Shown: piece after piece, positions 36,046 through 44,202 of the stretch | How the letters are laid out: the number at the start of each line of letters is the position of its first letter | How positions within the stretch are numbered: position 1 is the stretch's first letter | Assembly: GCA_017435525.1 (NCBI GenBank) | Contig: JAFSEW010000057.1 | Coordinates: forward strand, 20,510 to 84,509 | Direction of reading: 5' to 3' | DNA length: 64,000 bases | DNA from: Oscillospiraceae bacterium | GTDB lineage: Bacteria; Bacillota; Clostridia; Oscillospirales; Oscillospiraceae | The notes under the pieces: model-generated | What the model was told of the DNA's origin: nothing | The model's database searches: none | What the model saw: the letters and a program-made list of their open reading frames with translations, nothing else | Made by a program: the position numbers and the translations under genes

Positions 36046-37401
36046 ATGAAGAAAATCATTGTTTGGGCAATGCTGCTGGCACTGGCTGTTTCCATGCTGG
36101 CAGGCTGTGCCAACACCAACCCCGCACAGACCACCGCTCCCACCGAGGCTAAGCCCGTGGAAACCCAGGCTCCCACCGAGCCCGAGTCCGGCCTGGCTGA
36201 CGCTGTGGCTTATGTGAAGACCATCTACAAGAACGCTGCTGAACTGACTGCCAAGGACTACGAAGTGATCTCCGTTGTTCCCATGGGCACCGAGAGCTTC
36301 GAGATCACCTGGACTGTTGATGTGGCAGAAGATGTTGTTGCTGTGGCTGCCGCTGAGAACGGCATGACCCTCATCGATGTCAACGAGAACTCCGCTGAGG
36401 AAGTTGCTTACGTTCTGACCGCAACCCTGTCCGACGGCAAGGAAACCCAGACTCTGTCCTGGAACCACATCCTGCCCGCTGCCATGAATGTGGACGGCAT
36501 GACCTACGCTGAGATCGTTGCCATGGCTTACGCCCTGGAAGACCAGCAGGCTACCGAGGACCCCTACCGCCTGTTCGGTACCGTTACCTCCATCGACACC
36601 GCTTGGAGCGATGAGTACAAGAACATTACCGTCACCATCGCTGTGGCCGGCTGCGAGGAATTCCCCATCCAGTGCTACCGTCTGGCCGGTGAGGGCGCTC
36701 AGGACCTGAAGGTCGGTGACGCCATCACTGTTGAGGGTATCCTGAAGAACTACAAGGGCACCTACGAGTTCGACGCAGGCTGCCAGCTGATCGGCTACGG
36801 CGAGTTCGTGGATCAGAAGGCTCTGCTGAAGGCTGCTTTCGCTCTGGGCGAGGGCGCTTCCATGGATTACCCCGCTGTCCTGACCGGCGTTGTTGCTGAG
36901 ATCCCCTCCGCATGGAGCGAGGAGTACGGCAACATCACTGTGAACCTGGACATCGACGGCCAGATCGTGCAGTGCTACCGTCTGAAGGGCGAGGGCGCCA
37001 AGGAAATCGCTGTTGGCGATACCATCACCGCTGCCGGTATCATCAAGAACTACAAGGGCACCATCGAGTTCGATCAGGGCTGCGTGATGGTTCCCAACGA
37101 CATGTACCACTCCGTGAAGAACGCTCTGTCCGGCTATAAGCTGCAGGACGGCGAGGCTCAGGAAACTGCCAAGACCATCACCGGCGTGATCTCCACCATC
37201 GACACCGCATGGAGCGATGAGTATAAGAACATCACCGTTACCATCCTGGTTGCCGGCCTGGAGGACTACCCCATCATGTGCTACCGTCTGGCAGGCGAGG
37301 GCGCTGAGAGCCTGGCTGTTGGTGATACCATCACCGTCACCGGTATCCTGAAGAACTACAAGGGCACCATCGAATTCGACGCTGGCTGCACCCTGGGTTA
37401 A
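36046..37401 (+). CDS. Lipoprotein with three tandem OB-like repeats
   Basis: A 451-aa surface protein, lipobox SMLAGC. After a Thr/Pro/Glu spacer and a beta-rich domain (about 45-150) come three repeats of about 85-100 residues, each with the cores AWSDEYKNITVT, CYRLAGEGA, VGDTITV and LKNYKGTIEFD. The pattern is that of OB-fold modules found in extracellular nucleases such as the YhcR type. It has no catalytic residues, so it is a likely binder of nucleic acid (inference). It uses the same highly expressed codon bias as the binding protein. The IS element starts 16 bp after its stop. Confidence 0.82.
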   Translation: MKKIIVWAMLLALAVSMLAGCANTNPAQTTAPTEAKPVETQAPTEPESGLADAVAYVKTIYKNAAELTAKDYEVISVVPMGTESFEITWTVDVAEDVVAVAAAENGMTLIDVNENSAEEVAYVLTATLSDGKETQTLSWNHILPAAMNVDGMTYAEIVAMAYALEDQQATEDPYRLFGTVTSIDTAWSDEYKNITVTIAVAGCEEFPIQCYRLAGEGAQDLKVGDAITVEGILKNYKGTYEFDAGCQLIGYGEFVDQKALLKAAFALGEGASMDYPAVLTGVVAEIPSAWSEEYGNITVNLDIDGQIVQCYRLKGEGAKEIAVGDTITAAGIIKNYKGTIEFDQGCVMVPNDMYHSVKNALSGYKLQDGEAQETAKTITGVISTIDTAWSDEYKNITVTILVAGLEDYPIMCYRLAGEGAESLAVGDTITVTGILKNYKGTIEFDAGCTLG

Positions 37402-37605
37402 TCTCCGTACATAACTATCAAAAAAGGGGCTGTTGCAAAATGAAAGTTTTGCAGCAGCCCTCTTTTTGCGTTTATGGTTCATTTTCTTCTGTTTTTGTGG
37501 CTTTATATTTAAGATAAAGGGTGGAATATTTGAATTATGGCACAGCAAAGCTGACCGTGAGTGTTCTCGCGGTCTGTCTGTGGAAAACTTTTCGGTTTTT
37601 ATTTC

Positions 37606-39159
37606 CTACGCAACTTTTTTCTTGGAATAATGGGTTTCCAGCCTTCTTTTTTGCTGCTTCATCCACCTCTTTTTGAGGTTGATCCCCAACGCCAGAAACA
37701 GTAGTTCTATTCGGATGTTCTTCTTTCCGGTTGTTAAGAATCTCCGGAATCCAAAGTCGTTCTTTATCAGACCAAACGCTCCCTCTACCTGGATAGATCG
37801 GTTCATTCTCAACTGGATCCCTCTCTCGCTGGTAATATTCTCCAAAGATTGCTGCCGCTTCTCCCAGAAGGTTTCTTTCATAATCACTTCTTTAGGTGCT
37901 TCTTTATCCTGCTTTTTGCAGCACTTTTCCCGTTGTGGACAATTCTGGCAGTTTTCACACCGATACCATGCTCTTGTTATCGGTGTACCGTTGTTTACAT
38001 CTGTGGAAACTTTTCTGCAATACAGTTTTCTTCCCTCGGCACAAATATAGCAATCTTCCTCTTTGTCGTATTGCATATTCTCAATACGCCCAATTTGAGA
38101 TCTGTATTTCTTTGTTTTCTGCGCTTCGTAATTGGATGGCTTAATGAAGCTCACCTGGCCGTTACTTTCCAAGTACAGATAGTTCTCCAAACTTTCATAC
38201 CCTGCATCTGCCGTTACTTCCTCATACCGTTGCTGATGTGCCATCTCCAGCTTGTGTAAAAAAGGAATAAGGGTGCCTGCATCGGTGCGGTTGGAAAATG
38301 CATCGATGCCGGTAATATACTCGCTGTTTACCGCAATTTGGACATTATAGGCAGGCTTTAACTGACCGTTCCGCATGTGGTCTTCCTTCATCCGCATAAA
38401 AGTGGCATCATGGTCAGTTTTGGAATAACTGTTGCGGCCTTCTCCCATGATTTTCAGCTGTTCTTCGTATTTCCTCCACTGTAACAGCAGCCTGTTTAAA
38501 GATTCCCATTCTCTCTGCGCATCCGTTTTGTGCTTACCTTTTCCGTGAACAAAACAGATCCCTTCTCCCTTTTGAGAAACATAGATTTCCAGTTCTTCCG
38601 CACTTTTGCAGCCTGTTTGTTCCAGTACCCTTTTCTTTGTCTTTTCCAGATTCTTCTCTGCCGTTCCACGCCAGGTGAAGGTATATCTGCCGGCTCTGCT
38701 TTCCAGTTTGGTGCCGTCAATAAAGACGCTCTTATGGTCTGTTTCACCCTGTTTCTCCAAAAGCTGAACATACTGGTAAAACAGATCCTCTACCGCTTCA
38801 GCGCATCTTCCCGTGCGGAACCGGGAAAGGGTACTATGATCCGGTGCCTTCTCATTTTCAAGAAGCCACTTGAAATCTATCCGGTATTGGCAAGCCTCTT
38901 CCAGCTTGCGGGTAGAATAGATACCGCATTGGTATCCGTAGGCCATTACCTTGAACATCACTCGCGGGTCGGTGACCGATTTTCTTCCTTTGGAAGAATA
39001 CGCTTCATACAGTTTCCTGTAATCCAGTTCCTCAAGCTGTGCGCTGGTCACGCGGACGGGTGCGTTCTTCGATAACTCAATTTCACTATTCAGTATAATT
39101 ACCAGTTGATTATTCTCGTTGGTTGCATTATACTTTTTATTGCGGTTTGGGTTATTCAT
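37606..39159 (-). CDS. IS1182-family transposase (DDE)
   Basis: A 517-aa intact transposase. The N-terminal DUF772-like domain (APVRVTSAQLEELDYRKLYEAY, KVMAYGYQCGIYSTRKLEEAC, DHSTLSRFR) is followed by the DDE core, with FIDGTKLES, VTADAGYES and IQVEGAFGLIKNDFGFRRF. A Cys-rich insert (CENCQNCPQREKCCKK) is typical of the family. The reading frame is uninterrupted, so the element may still be active. Confidence 0.92.
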   Translation of the reverse strand: MNNPNRNKKYNATNENNQLVIILNSEIELSKNAPVRVTSAQLEELDYRKLYEAYSSKGRKSVTDPRVMFKVMAYGYQCGIYSTRKLEEACQYRIDFKWLLENEKAPDHSTLSRFRTGRCAEAVEDLFYQYVQLLEKQGETDHKSVFIDGTKLESRAGRYTFTWRGTAEKNLEKTKKRVLEQTGCKSAEELEIYVSQKGEGICFVHGKGKHKTDAQREWESLNRLLLQWRKYEEQLKIMGEGRNSYSKTDHDATFMRMKEDHMRNGQLKPAYNVQIAVNSEYITGIDAFSNRTDAGTLIPFLHKLEMAHQQRYEEVTADAGYESLENYLYLESNGQVSFIKPSNYEAQKTKKYRSQIGRIENMQYDKEEDCYICAEGRKLYCRKVSTDVNNGTPITRAWYRCENCQNCPQREKCCKKQDKEAPKEVIMKETFWEKRQQSLENITSERGIQLRMNRSIQVEGAFGLIKNDFGFRRFLTTGKKNIRIELLFLALGINLKKRWMKQQKRRLETHYSKKKVA

Positions 39160-39186
39160 GGCAGCTTAATTCTACCGCAAAAAGAC

Positions 39187-39228
39187 AAATCGGACAACTC
39201 CTTTCGGAGCTGACCGATTTGTTTTTTT
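39187..39228. terminator. Bidirectional terminator inside the IS right end
   Basis: Stem of about 15 bp (AAATCGGACAACTCC with GGAGCTGACCGATTT, two mismatches), loop TTTC, T-runs on both strands. It shields the transposase from read-in transcription and can also end the surE operon. Confidence 0.7.
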
Positions 39229-39269
39229 CCTAAGCGCATTTTGCAACGCGCCCTTTTTTGATGCATCGA

Positions 39270-39992
39270 TTATTCGTGCAGAGATTTCAGCTGTTCAAAC
39301 AAGGGCATATCGTTGCGGCGGATGTCCATGGGCATGACGGATATGTAACCGGCAACCACAGCGTCGGTGTCGATTTCCATATTGTGCTGATCCTCATGGA
39401 TGCACCGACCTGTGGGGCGGTACATATTGTTGCCAATGTGCTGGAAATCGTCGGTGTAGTAGGGAGCGCCCTGGCGGGTGATCCGGATGCCCTGGGGCTC
39501 CAGGGGAATATTGACATTGTACAGATTGCTCTTTTCCATAAGGCTGTGCTTTTGGAAGAAAGCCCACACCCGGTCCAGGCTCTGCAGCGCCACATCATAG
39601 GCCTTGATGGAGGTGGAGAAGGCGATGGCGGGAACGCCCAGGGCCACAGCCTCGCACACAGCGGCCACAGTGCCGGAATACATGATGTCCAGGCCCATGT
39701 TGAAGCCCTTGTTCACGCCGGAGATTACCAGATCAAATTCCTGCTTCAGCCCCAGAATGGCAAACCGGACGCAGTCTGCCGGGGTGGAATCCACAGTCCA
39801 GACTTTAAGACCGGGCACCAGCTCCACTTCCATGGCCTCAAATGCCTTATGCAGCTCAATACCGTGGCTCTTACCGCTCTGCTCAAATTTAGGCACCACG
39901 GTGGTGACATCGCCCAGCTTCTGGCACCATCGGATCAGGGGCAGCAGCTGGGTGGCGCTGATGCTGTCGTCGTTGGTAATTAAAATTCTCAT
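39270..39992 (-). CDS. surE: 5'/3'-nucleotidase SurE
   Basis: A 240-aa metal-dependent nucleotidase acting on nucleoside 5'- and 3'-monophosphates, in some species also on short polyphosphate. Start MRILITNDD at 39992, where the Asp-Asp pair binds metal; other family motifs are SGVNKGFNMG with the conserved Asn and YSGTVAAVCEAV. The ATG overlaps the TGA of the upstream DHH gene. It completes a three-gene nucleotide-phosphatase operon. Confidence 0.93.
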   Translation of the reverse strand: MRILITNDDSISATQLLPLIRWCQKLGDVTTVVPKFEQSGKSHGIELHKAFEAMEVELVPGLKVWTVDSTPADCVRFAILGLKQEFDLVISGVNKGFNMGLDIMYSGTVAAVCEAVALGVPAIAFSTSIKAYDVALQSLDRVWAFFQKHSLMEKSNLYNVNIPLEPQGIRITRQGAPYYTDDFQHIGNNMYRPTGRCIHEDQHNMEIDTDAVVAGYISVMPMDIRRNDMPLFEQLKSLHE

Positions 39993-40975
39993 AGCCAATC
40001 CTCGTGTGTTTCTTTATATTCTTTTACAAGGGCATCCGTATCCTTCAGGAGGGCGTGCACCTGGTCCATGCCATAGACGGTAGCACCGCTGGCGCAGGCA
40101 TGGCCGCCGCCATTGTATTTTTCGGCAATGGGGTTAATATGGACGAACCGGGAACGCAGACGCACCCGATAGGAATCGTCTTCGTAGCCGTTTTCAATAA
40201 ACACCATCCAGCTGATGCAGCCCCGGATGGAATCCAGGGTGCCAACACAGGCGCTGGCCATTTCCAGCGTCAGACCAAATTCTTCCTGCATGGCCTTATC
40301 CACGATGATGTAGGCAACGCCGTTTTCGGTAACCTGCATCCGGCGGTAGATTTCTGCCTTGAATTTCAGGTACTCAAAGGCTTCCAGGTACAGCCGGGCG
40401 AAGAGATTCTCCGTATCCACGCCCACATCCAGCAGAATACCGGCGCAGCGCATGGTTTCGCCGCTGACACCTTCGTAGCGGAAACGGCCGGAATCGGTGA
40501 CCATGCCGGTGTAGAGGTAGGTGGCAGCCTGAGAGTCCATTTTCAGCCGGTCTTGGAAAGCAGCATAGAAGGCTACGATCATTTCGCAGCAGGAAGAACG
40601 CTTTTCTTCCACCCAGATATAGTCGCCGTAGTTTTCCAGGGGGATGTGATGGTCAATCTTCACCAGCTCCTTGCAGAGCTTGTAGTTCTTGTTGGAAATG
40701 CGGCTTTCGGAAGCGGTGTCCACCACGATGCCCAGGGCATCGGCGTACAGGGCTTCGTCAACAGGCTGGTCTTCCGGGCCCAGGAATGCCAGATACGCAG
40801 AGGTATCCTTGTCGATGAGGTACACCTCTTTTTCCGGCCAGGTCAGCTGAATGATCGCTTTCAGGCCCTTGGAAGCGCCCACACAGTCACCGTCGTTGCG
40901 GATGTGGCGGAAAATAAAGATGCGGTGATATTCTTCGATTTTTTGGAGAATCTTCTCCATGATTTCCTTGTTCAT
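39989..40975 (-). CDS. DHH/DHHA1 phosphoesterase, NrnA-like (copy 2)
   Basis: A 328-aa bifunctional oligoribonuclease/pAp-phosphatase-like protein. DHH domain: FIFRHIRNDGDCVGA (usual PDGDAIGS), VVDTASESRI and KIDHHIPLENYGD; C-terminal DHHA1 domain ends in YNGGGHACASGA. Enzymes of this family degrade 2-5-nt RNA, pAp or linear cyclic-dinucleotide products. It overlaps the first copy (ATGA) and surE (ATGA). The first motif is less standard than in copy 1, so the two copies may differ in substrate. Confidence 0.88.
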   Translation of the reverse strand: MNKEIMEKILQKIEEYHRIFIFRHIRNDGDCVGASKGLKAIIQLTWPEKEVYLIDKDTSAYLAFLGPEDQPVDEALYADALGIVVDTASESRISNKNYKLCKELVKIDHHIPLENYGDYIWVEEKRSSCCEMIVAFYAAFQDRLKMDSQAATYLYTGMVTDSGRFRYEGVSGETMRCAGILLDVGVDTENLFARLYLEAFEYLKFKAEIYRRMQVTENGVAYIIVDKAMQEEFGLTLEMASACVGTLDSIRGCISWMVFIENGYEDDSYRVRLRSRFVHINPIAEKYNGGGHACASGATVYGMDQVHALLKDTDALVKEYKETHEDWL

Positions 40976-41913
40976 TGTGCTTCTCCTGTCAGATTGTCCA
41001 GATCGGCCAGCATTGCCATGGCGGTATCCCGGTCAGGTACGGTGGCACCGCTGGCTTTGGCGTGACCGCCGCCGCCGTACTTCACGGCGATAGGGTTGAT
41101 ATTATAGCGGGAAGACCGCAGCTCGCACAGAACGCCGGTCTCGGTTTCGGTGAAATTCACCCAGATATCGGTGCCCCGGATATCGGCCATGGTGTTCACC
41201 ATGCCCCGGGATACGGTGAAGGTATCCACACCCAGGGCGGCAAATTCCTCCCGGGTGGTGTAGATATAGGCAACGCGGTTGGGGGTGAAGCGGATTTTCA
41301 GGATGAACTGCGCCTTCAACTGCTTGGACGCAAAATCATCGGCATAGAGATTGCGGAAGATCTCGTTGGTGTCGATGGGCTGCTCCAGAAGAAAAGCGGC
41401 CAGAGAGAAGGTCTGGGCGGTGGTGCAGTCATAGCGGAAGCGGCCGGAGTCGGTGACCATGCCGGTGTAGAGGCTCTGGGCTGCCAGAGGGGTAAGCCGC
41501 AGGCCGCATTCTTTGGCAAAAGCAGCCACAAGGCCACAGCAGCTTTCAAAGGAAGTGTCGATGACCTCCACATCCGCGATGGTGCCGCAGAAAATGTGAT
41601 GGTCAAAGCGCACCGTCCGCTCTGCCAGGGTATAACGGCTGTCGCTGATGAGACTGGGAGCGCCGCAGTCCAGGATCACAGCCAGCGCGCCTTGGTAGGC
41701 AGTGTCCTCTATGGTGTCCATGGCGGAATCCTCCATAAAGCCGAAGAACCGGGGTTCATCACCCACGGCATACACGGTCTTTTCCGGGAAATTTTCCCGC
41801 AGCAGGTGCTTCAGGCCGATCTGACTGCCCATGGCATCCCCATCAGGCTTGCTGTGTCGGTGGAGAATGATGGTATCGTGCTGCTGGATCTCTTGCAGAA
41901 TGCGTTCAAACAT
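40972..41913 (-). CDS. DHH/DHHA1 phosphoesterase, NrnA-like (copy 1)
   Basis: A 313-aa protein, first gene of the overlapping DHH-DHH-surE operon. Metal motifs: LHRHSKPDGDAMGSQ, VILDCGAPSLISD and RFDHHIFCGTIADVEV; the DHHA1 domain ends YGGGGHAKASGATV. Same family as the following gene, with which it shares perhaps a third of its residues by eye. Expected reaction: hydrolysis of nano-RNA, pAp or pApA-type dinucleotides. Confidence 0.88.
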   Translation of the reverse strand: MFERILQEIQQHDTIILHRHSKPDGDAMGSQIGLKHLLRENFPEKTVYAVGDEPRFFGFMEDSAMDTIEDTAYQGALAVILDCGAPSLISDSRYTLAERTVRFDHHIFCGTIADVEVIDTSFESCCGLVAAFAKECGLRLTPLAAQSLYTGMVTDSGRFRYDCTTAQTFSLAAFLLEQPIDTNEIFRNLYADDFASKQLKAQFILKIRFTPNRVAYIYTTREEFAALGVDTFTVSRGMVNTMADIRGTDIWVNFTETETGVLCELRSSRYNINPIAVKYGGGGHAKASGATVPDRDTAMAMLADLDNLTGEAQ

Positions 41914-42038
41914 GGAAAAACCTCTCAGTTTCTGAAATCAGCGGTAATTGCATTGCACTCTAATATAACACAGATACCTGGTAAAGGCAATTTATATTTT
42001 GAAAATTACAGAAAAAGGGTTGTCTTAAATCTTCTTTC

Positions 42039-42064
42039 GTAGGGACACCGCTCCTGCGGTGTCC
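42039..42064. repeat. GTAGGG-edged palindrome
   Basis: GTAGGGACACCGC-TCCT-GCGGTGTCC; left member of the inverted pair inside the composite region. Confidence 0.6.
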
Positions 42065-42077
42065 GCAGCCAACCCAT

Positions 42078-42126
42078 AAAAATAGCACAAAATTTGCGTA
42101 AACCACGCAAATTTTGTGCTATTTTT
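42078..42126. terminator. Perfect 22-bp hairpin, probable terminator
   Basis: Arms 42078-42099 (starting AAAAATAGCACAAAATTTGC) and 42105-42126 are exact complements with loop AAACC. T-runs on either strand allow termination of the dockerin protein gene transcript from the right. Confidence 0.7.
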
Positions 42127-42133
42127 GTGTTTC

Positions 42134-42159
42134 GGACACCCGGGGACGGGTGTCCCTAC
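42134..42159. repeat. GTAGGG-edged palindrome (reverse)
   Basis: GGACACCCGGGGACGGGTGTCC then CTACG; near identical to the copy at 52726-52751. Confidence 0.6.
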
Positions 42160-42206
42160 GATGCATAACGGATAATTTTTGCCTTAATGAGACAACCCCT
42201 TTTTTA

Positions 42207-44114
42207 TCAGCCTTTATAATAGGTTCTTCCGGGTTCCGGAGCGGTGCCATTGCGGGACAGCAGCTCCGTCACGGTGAGGAATTCCACATCCAGATCGTTC
42301 TTGATGATGTATTCGATGGCTTCCTTGGTGCCGTAGTAGGTGGTGGCATGGATATCATGCACCAGGATGATGGCGCCGTCCTTCAGGCCGTTGATCACGG
42401 CATTCTTCACGGCTTCTGTGTTGCGGGTAGCCCAGTCGCGGGTATCTACCGACCAGTTGATGTGGGGCAGGGGAATGGTCTTCAGTGCGGTGTCGGTGAT
42501 GTTGCCGCCGGGGGCACGGTAAACGGTGGCCTGTTTGCCGGAAACCTCCTGCACAGTAGCCTGGAACCTGGCAAAGTCTTCTTCGATCTGCTTGGCGGTC
42601 ATGTTGAAGAAGAAGGTGTGACCCCAGGTGTGATAGCCGATCTCATGGCCGTCCTCGGCCATCCGCTTGACGGATTCCGGGGTGGTCTTGATGCGGTTAC
42701 CCACCAGGAAGAAGGTGACCGTGATGTCGTTTTCCTTCAGCATATCCAGCACCTTGGGAGTGTATGCGGAGCTGGGGCCATCGTCATAGGTCAGAGCGAC
42801 CTGGATCAGGTCACAGACCTTGACTTTACAGGTGGCGGCGATATTGCCGTATTGGGAGGCACAGGTAACGGTCACGGTGCCGTAGTCCACGCCGGTGACA
42901 ACGCCGTTTTCATCCACCGTAGCAATGGCGGGATCGGAAGAGGTCCAGACCAGCTTTTCAGGGGATTCCGCCGGGGCTTTCACAGCCACGATGGACTTTT
43001 GGGTGCCGGGTTTCAGCTTGATGTAGTCATCTTCCACAGCTACGGATTCCAGCAGATGAATGACCGTAACTTCCTGGGCGGCGGAGAAGCCGCTGGGCAG
43101 CGTTGCGATGACAGTGGCGCTGCCTTCGGCCAGGCCGGTGAGGGTGCCGTCGGGAGAAATCTGCAGGATCTCACTGTCGGAAACACTGTAGGAGATCTGG
43201 GCAGGATCAGCGGGATGATTCAGGGAAGGCTGCAGCTGCACGGTGCTGCCGGGGCCTACATAGAGGGGCTCTTCCGGCAGGGAAACCTGCAGACCGGTTT
43301 CACACACAGTAACGATCAGCGTCTGCTCGCCCCAGACAAGACGGGCGGTGCCCAGCTTTACAGCGGTGACGGTGCCGGCTTCCCAGGTTACGGCGTCACC
43401 TTCCACGGTGACGGTATCCGGCAGGGGTTCTGCTGCGGGGGCAGGCTGCGGAACGGTTTCGGGAGTGGTTTCCGGTGTGGTTTCGGGAACGGTTTCCGGG
43501 ACAGTTTCCGGGGTGGTTTCCGGAATCGTCTCGGGCGGTGCTTCCGGCACGGTTTCACTGCCGGGACCGAAGGCGTATGTATCGCCCACACCCAGAATCA
43601 GGGACGGAACAGGGGCTGCGCCGCCGAGATACCGGGGCGCAAAATCAGACAGCCCCAGAATGTTGCGCTTCATCTGCAGAAAATCCGTAATGGTCACTGC
43701 ATTGTCGCCGCTGACATCTGCAGCGTGGTTCTGGGCAGCGGTGAATTCCTGCTGATCCAGCAGCATGGATTTTACCATCAGCATATCGGTGACGGAGAAC
43801 TGACCGTCGCCGCTGCAATCTGCCTGCACCACCAGGGAAAGCCTGTCGATCACCATGTTATCCCGGGAAAGTGTCAGTTCAGAGCCGGTGGCAACGCCGC
43901 CGGAAAGGGCAACTTCACCGGATGGCAGGACTCTGGAGAGAAAAGTGGATTCCTCTGTGCCGGGGGTGACCTGACCAATGACACCGTCGGTTCGGTTGAT
44001 GCCATAGTAGCCGGAACAGATGGGGCTGTTATCGGTAGACGCTGCGGCAGGGAGCGAGCCGGTAAGGGAAAATAATATGGCAACAGCCATAAAAAATGAT
44101 GTAAATTTTTTCAT
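42207..44114 (-). CDS. Secreted polysaccharide deacetylase with dockerin and Ig-like domains
   Basis: A 635-aa exported protein. Signal peptide (MKKFTSFFMAVAILFSLTG...), then a dockerin type I module at about residues 97-155 with two F-hand repeats (DCSGDGQFSVTDMLMVKSML and DVSGDNAVTITDFLQMKRNI). A Pro/Glu/Thr linker of repeated PETTPETV units leads to two Big_2-type Ig domains and a C-terminal NodB deacetylase domain: LTYDDGPSS, GNRIKTTPESV, EIGYHTWGHT, YRAPGGNITD and the late LVHDIHATT. Likely acts on peptidoglycan, chitin or xylan. Its dockerin may bind the cohesin-like protein encoded divergently next door. Confidence 0.9.
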   Translation of the reverse strand: MKKFTSFFMAVAILFSLTGSLPAAASTDNSPICSGYYGINRTDGVIGQVTPGTEESTFLSRVLPSGEVALSGGVATGSELTLSRDNMVIDRLSLVVQADCSGDGQFSVTDMLMVKSMLLDQQEFTAAQNHAADVSGDNAVTITDFLQMKRNILGLSDFAPRYLGGAAPVPSLILGVGDTYAFGPGSETVPEAPPETIPETTPETVPETVPETTPETTPETVPQPAPAAEPLPDTVTVEGDAVTWEAGTVTAVKLGTARLVWGEQTLIVTVCETGLQVSLPEEPLYVGPGSTVQLQPSLNHPADPAQISYSVSDSEILQISPDGTLTGLAEGSATVIATLPSGFSAAQEVTVIHLLESVAVEDDYIKLKPGTQKSIVAVKAPAESPEKLVWTSSDPAIATVDENGVVTGVDYGTVTVTCASQYGNIAATCKVKVCDLIQVALTYDDGPSSAYTPKVLDMLKENDITVTFFLVGNRIKTTPESVKRMAEDGHEIGYHTWGHTFFFNMTAKQIEEDFARFQATVQEVSGKQATVYRAPGGNITDTALKTIPLPHINWSVDTRDWATRNTEAVKNAVINGLKDGAIILVHDIHATTYYGTKEAIEYIIKNDLDVEFLTVTELLSRNGTAPEPGRTYYKG

Positions 44115-44202
44115 AAAACATCTCCCATAAATCTGCGATGTGTGTTATACTCTCATATTATAAAGCTTCTTGTCAAATAGGCAAGAGATTTGGAGGAAGA
44201 TT

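Larger units (their letters stand above)
37418..39261 (-). mobile_element. IS1182-family insertion sequence
   Basis: A complete element of about 1.84 kb bounded by 25-bp imperfect inverted repeats: the left starts TCAAAAAAGGGGCTGTTGCA (37418-37442) and the right is its near complement (39237-39261). It holds one intact transposase gene on the minus strand. Base composition is lower in GC than the host genes. No certain target duplication was seen. It separates the nuclease/importer operon from surE and probably displaced or replaced that operon's terminator. Confidence 0.85.
42012..42206. repeat. Composite nested palindromic region
   Basis: Outer arms AAAAAGGGTTGTCTTAA (about 42012-42028) and TTAATGAGACAACCCCTTTT (about 42184-42203) enclose two GTAGGG-type palindromes in opposite orientation (42039-42064 and 42134-42159) and, in the centre, a perfect 22-bp hairpin (42078-42126). 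The region fills the gap between the divergently placed DHH operon start and the end of the dockerin protein gene. Confidence 0.65.

Noticed and set aside
34750-37548. Minus-strand open frame of 932 aa opposite the nuclease and OB-repeat genes
   Set aside because: Shadow of highly biased codons; its apparent repeats mirror the OB repeats on the plus strand.
42114-44075. Plus-strand open frame of 653 aa opposite the dockerin deacetylase
   Set aside because: Antisense of a protein with signal peptide, dockerin and NodB motifs; its Gly/Phe repeats are the complement of the PETTPETV linker.
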